Assembly (NCBI GenBank): GCA_013153795.1
Contig: JAADDV010000183.1
Location: 1-7,148 of the forward strand
Length of the DNA stretch: 7,148 bases
DNA from: Aquificota bacterium
Lineage (GTDB): Bacteria > Aquificota > Aquificia > Aquificales > Hydrogenothermaceae
Direction of reading: 5' to 3'
Shown here: piece after piece, positions 5,962 to 7,148 of the stretch
Layout of the letters: each line of letters opens with the position of its first letter
How positions within the stretch are numbered: the stretch's first letter is position 1
Translations under genes and position numbers: made by a program
Notes under the pieces: model-generated
The model's database searches: none
Seen by the model: the letters and a program-made list of their open reading frames with translations, nothing else
Told to the model about the DNA's origin: nothing

Positions 5962-7148
5962 TTAAAGTTTTTTCTTTAAAACATTTATGAAAAACATAAG
6001 AGAAGGCTCTCTTAGCACATAATTAGCACTAAAATAAATAACAATAGCCAGAGGAATACCAAAAACTATAATAAAAATTTCGGAAGAGATATAAACCTTC
6101 ATAAGAATAATAAAACTGCCCATCAAAATAGAAGAAGTAAGAATCTTTAAAAGGGAAATAAAAATCTCTTTTTTATGTATATCAAAAGGATAAACAGCAT
6201 AAAGATAAAAAGCATTAGCCCAGCCACCTAAAGAAGAAGCAAGGGCAAGCCCAAAAACCCCCCACCTTAAAACAAATCCAAACACAATAGCTGAAATAAT
6301 CCCTACAATAAGACCAAAAATTGTTGAGTAAAGAGGAGTTTTAGTATCCCCTGTTGCAAAAAAAGCACTTTTAAAAGGTCTTGTTAAGGCATATCCTGTC
6401 AGTCCAAGAGAGTATCCTGCAAGGGCGTAGTATGTAAAAAGAGCATCTTCCTTTGTAAAAGCACCTCTTAAAAGAAGAACATCAATAATCTCAATACCAA
6501 GAACCAGCATTCCTACCATAGCAGGAACGGAGATAAAAAATGAAAGTTTTATTCCCATATTAACATCATGATTAAAGCTTTTTATGTCTTTTTCTGCAAA
6601 ATGTTTGGAAAGAGAAACAAGAAGAGCATTTCCAAGACCAATAGCAAAAAGACCCATAGGAAGAAGAAAAATCCTGTTTCCATAGTAAAGATAAGAAATA
6701 GCCCCACCAACTAAAAAAGAAGCAATTACTGTATCAATAACAAAGGCAAACTGGCTTACACCAAAAGAAGCAAAAGCAGGAATCAGCCTTTTTAGTGTTT
6801 CCTTTATCTTAGGATGTAGAGAAAAAGAAGGTTTTATCAAAAGATTTTCTTTTTTTAGTAGAGGAAGCTGGATAAGGACTTGCAAAATACCACCTGCTAA
6901 AGCACCATAAGCAAGAGCATATATACCATATTTATCAGATAAAAAAAGAGCTGAAAAAATAAAAGATATATTCAAAAGAGCAGGAGTAACAGCTGGAAGA
7001 AAAAATCTATCTTTTGTATTTAAAAGAGCCATAAAAAAAGAAACCCAACCAATAAGAATAAGGTATGGAAATACAATTCTTACTAGTTTTACTGTTTCTT
7101 CAAAATTTCCTTTCTCTATAAAACCTTCTTTTTCTCTACATCCTAAGA
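5962..7148 (-). CDS. murJ: MurJ-type lipid II flippase (N-terminus cut by window edge)
   Basis: Membrane protein of the MOP superfamily that moves the peptidoglycan precursor lipid II across the inner membrane. 394 codons are present and the frame stays open to the right edge. An internal ATG at 7032 must not be taken as the start, because upstream codons still encode family sequence (ETVKLVRIVFPYLILIGWVS). The family is about 500 residues, so roughly the first 100 are missing. Recognisable stretches include NTKDRFFLPAVTPALLN (43-59), QFAFVIDTVIASFLVGG (132-148) with SYLYYGNRIFLLPMGLFAIG (151-170), and the MurJ hallmark FFATGDTKTPLY (262-273). About ten hydrophobic segments are visible. The C-terminus ends VLKKKL. 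It is the first of three minus-strand genes in view, followed 13 bp later by a LytM peptidase. A related MATE-type flippase is possible, but the GDTKTP motif favours MurJ. Confidence 0.93.
   Translation of the reverse strand, partial: LGCREKEGFIEKGNFEETVKLVRIVFPYLILIGWVSFFMALLNTKDRFFLPAVTPALLNISFIFSALFLSDKYGIYALAYGALAGGILQVLIQLPLLKKENLLIKPSFSLHPKIKETLKRLIPAFASFGVSQFAFVIDTVIASFLVGGAISYLYYGNRIFLLPMGLFAIGLGNALLVSLSKHFAEKDIKSFNHDVNMGIKLSFFISVPAMVGMLVLGIEIIDVLLLRGAFTKEDALFTYYALAGYSLGLTGYALTRPFKSAFFATGDTKTPLYSTIFGLIVGIISAIVFGFVLRWGVFGLALASSLGGWANAFYLYAVYPFDIHKKEIFISLLKILTSSILMGSFIILMKVYISSEIFIIVFGIPLAIVIYFSANYVLREPSLMFFINVLKKKL

Noticed and set aside
7030..7032. ATG as start of the MurJ-like gene
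   Set aside because: The 38 codons upstream to the edge are open and encode typical MurJ sequence, so this Met is internal.

Overview
This strongly AT-rich window holds eight protein genes, packed tightly, with no RNA genes, mobile elements or CRISPR. The proteins are rich in Lys, Glu and Ile, arginine is mostly AGA, and Obg and the other housekeeping proteins are compact. Together this suggests a small-genome, AT-rich bacterium. My best guess is a thermophile of the Aquificales (Hydrogenothermaceae-like), but that is an inference from sequence style and not from any search. Complete peptidoglycan-related genes (MurJ, LytM peptidase) and formyl-Met removal (Def) make it a bacterium with a cell wall.

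Layout. Left edge (minus strand): the first 60 codons of lipoyl synthase (lipA), cut by the window. Across a 67-bp gap, on the plus strand, lies a two-gene unit: a YbdK/GCS2-type carboxylate-amine ligase whose stop codon overlaps (TAATG) the start of an AstE/AspA-type zinc deacylase. Next comes a 167-bp AT-rich gap with a near-perfect 22-bp palindrome, and then a 79-residue four-cysteine protein that looks like the metal-binding N-terminal domain of CopZ copper chaperones without the HMA domain. A 148-bp gap leads to rpe (best read from a TTG start) and def, which are 1 bp apart.

The right half is on the minus strand and is read from the right edge: MurJ-like lipid II flippase (cut by the edge at its N-terminus), then a secreted M23/LytM metallopeptidase 13 bp later, then the GTPase Obg 46 bp later. 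def and obg converge and overlap by 8 bp. The overlap lies in the loop of a 12-bp stem flanked by A and T tracts, so a probable bidirectional terminator is built from the last codons of both genes.

How the genes relate: MurJ and the LytM protein both serve envelope growth, and Obg is a ribosome/growth-control GTPase, so the minus-strand group is plausibly one growth-related transcript. rpe and def are ordinary metabolism and protein maturation. The ligase-deacylase pair is the most open question: an amide-forming and an amide- or ester-cleaving enzyme made from one coupled message, with unknown substrates.
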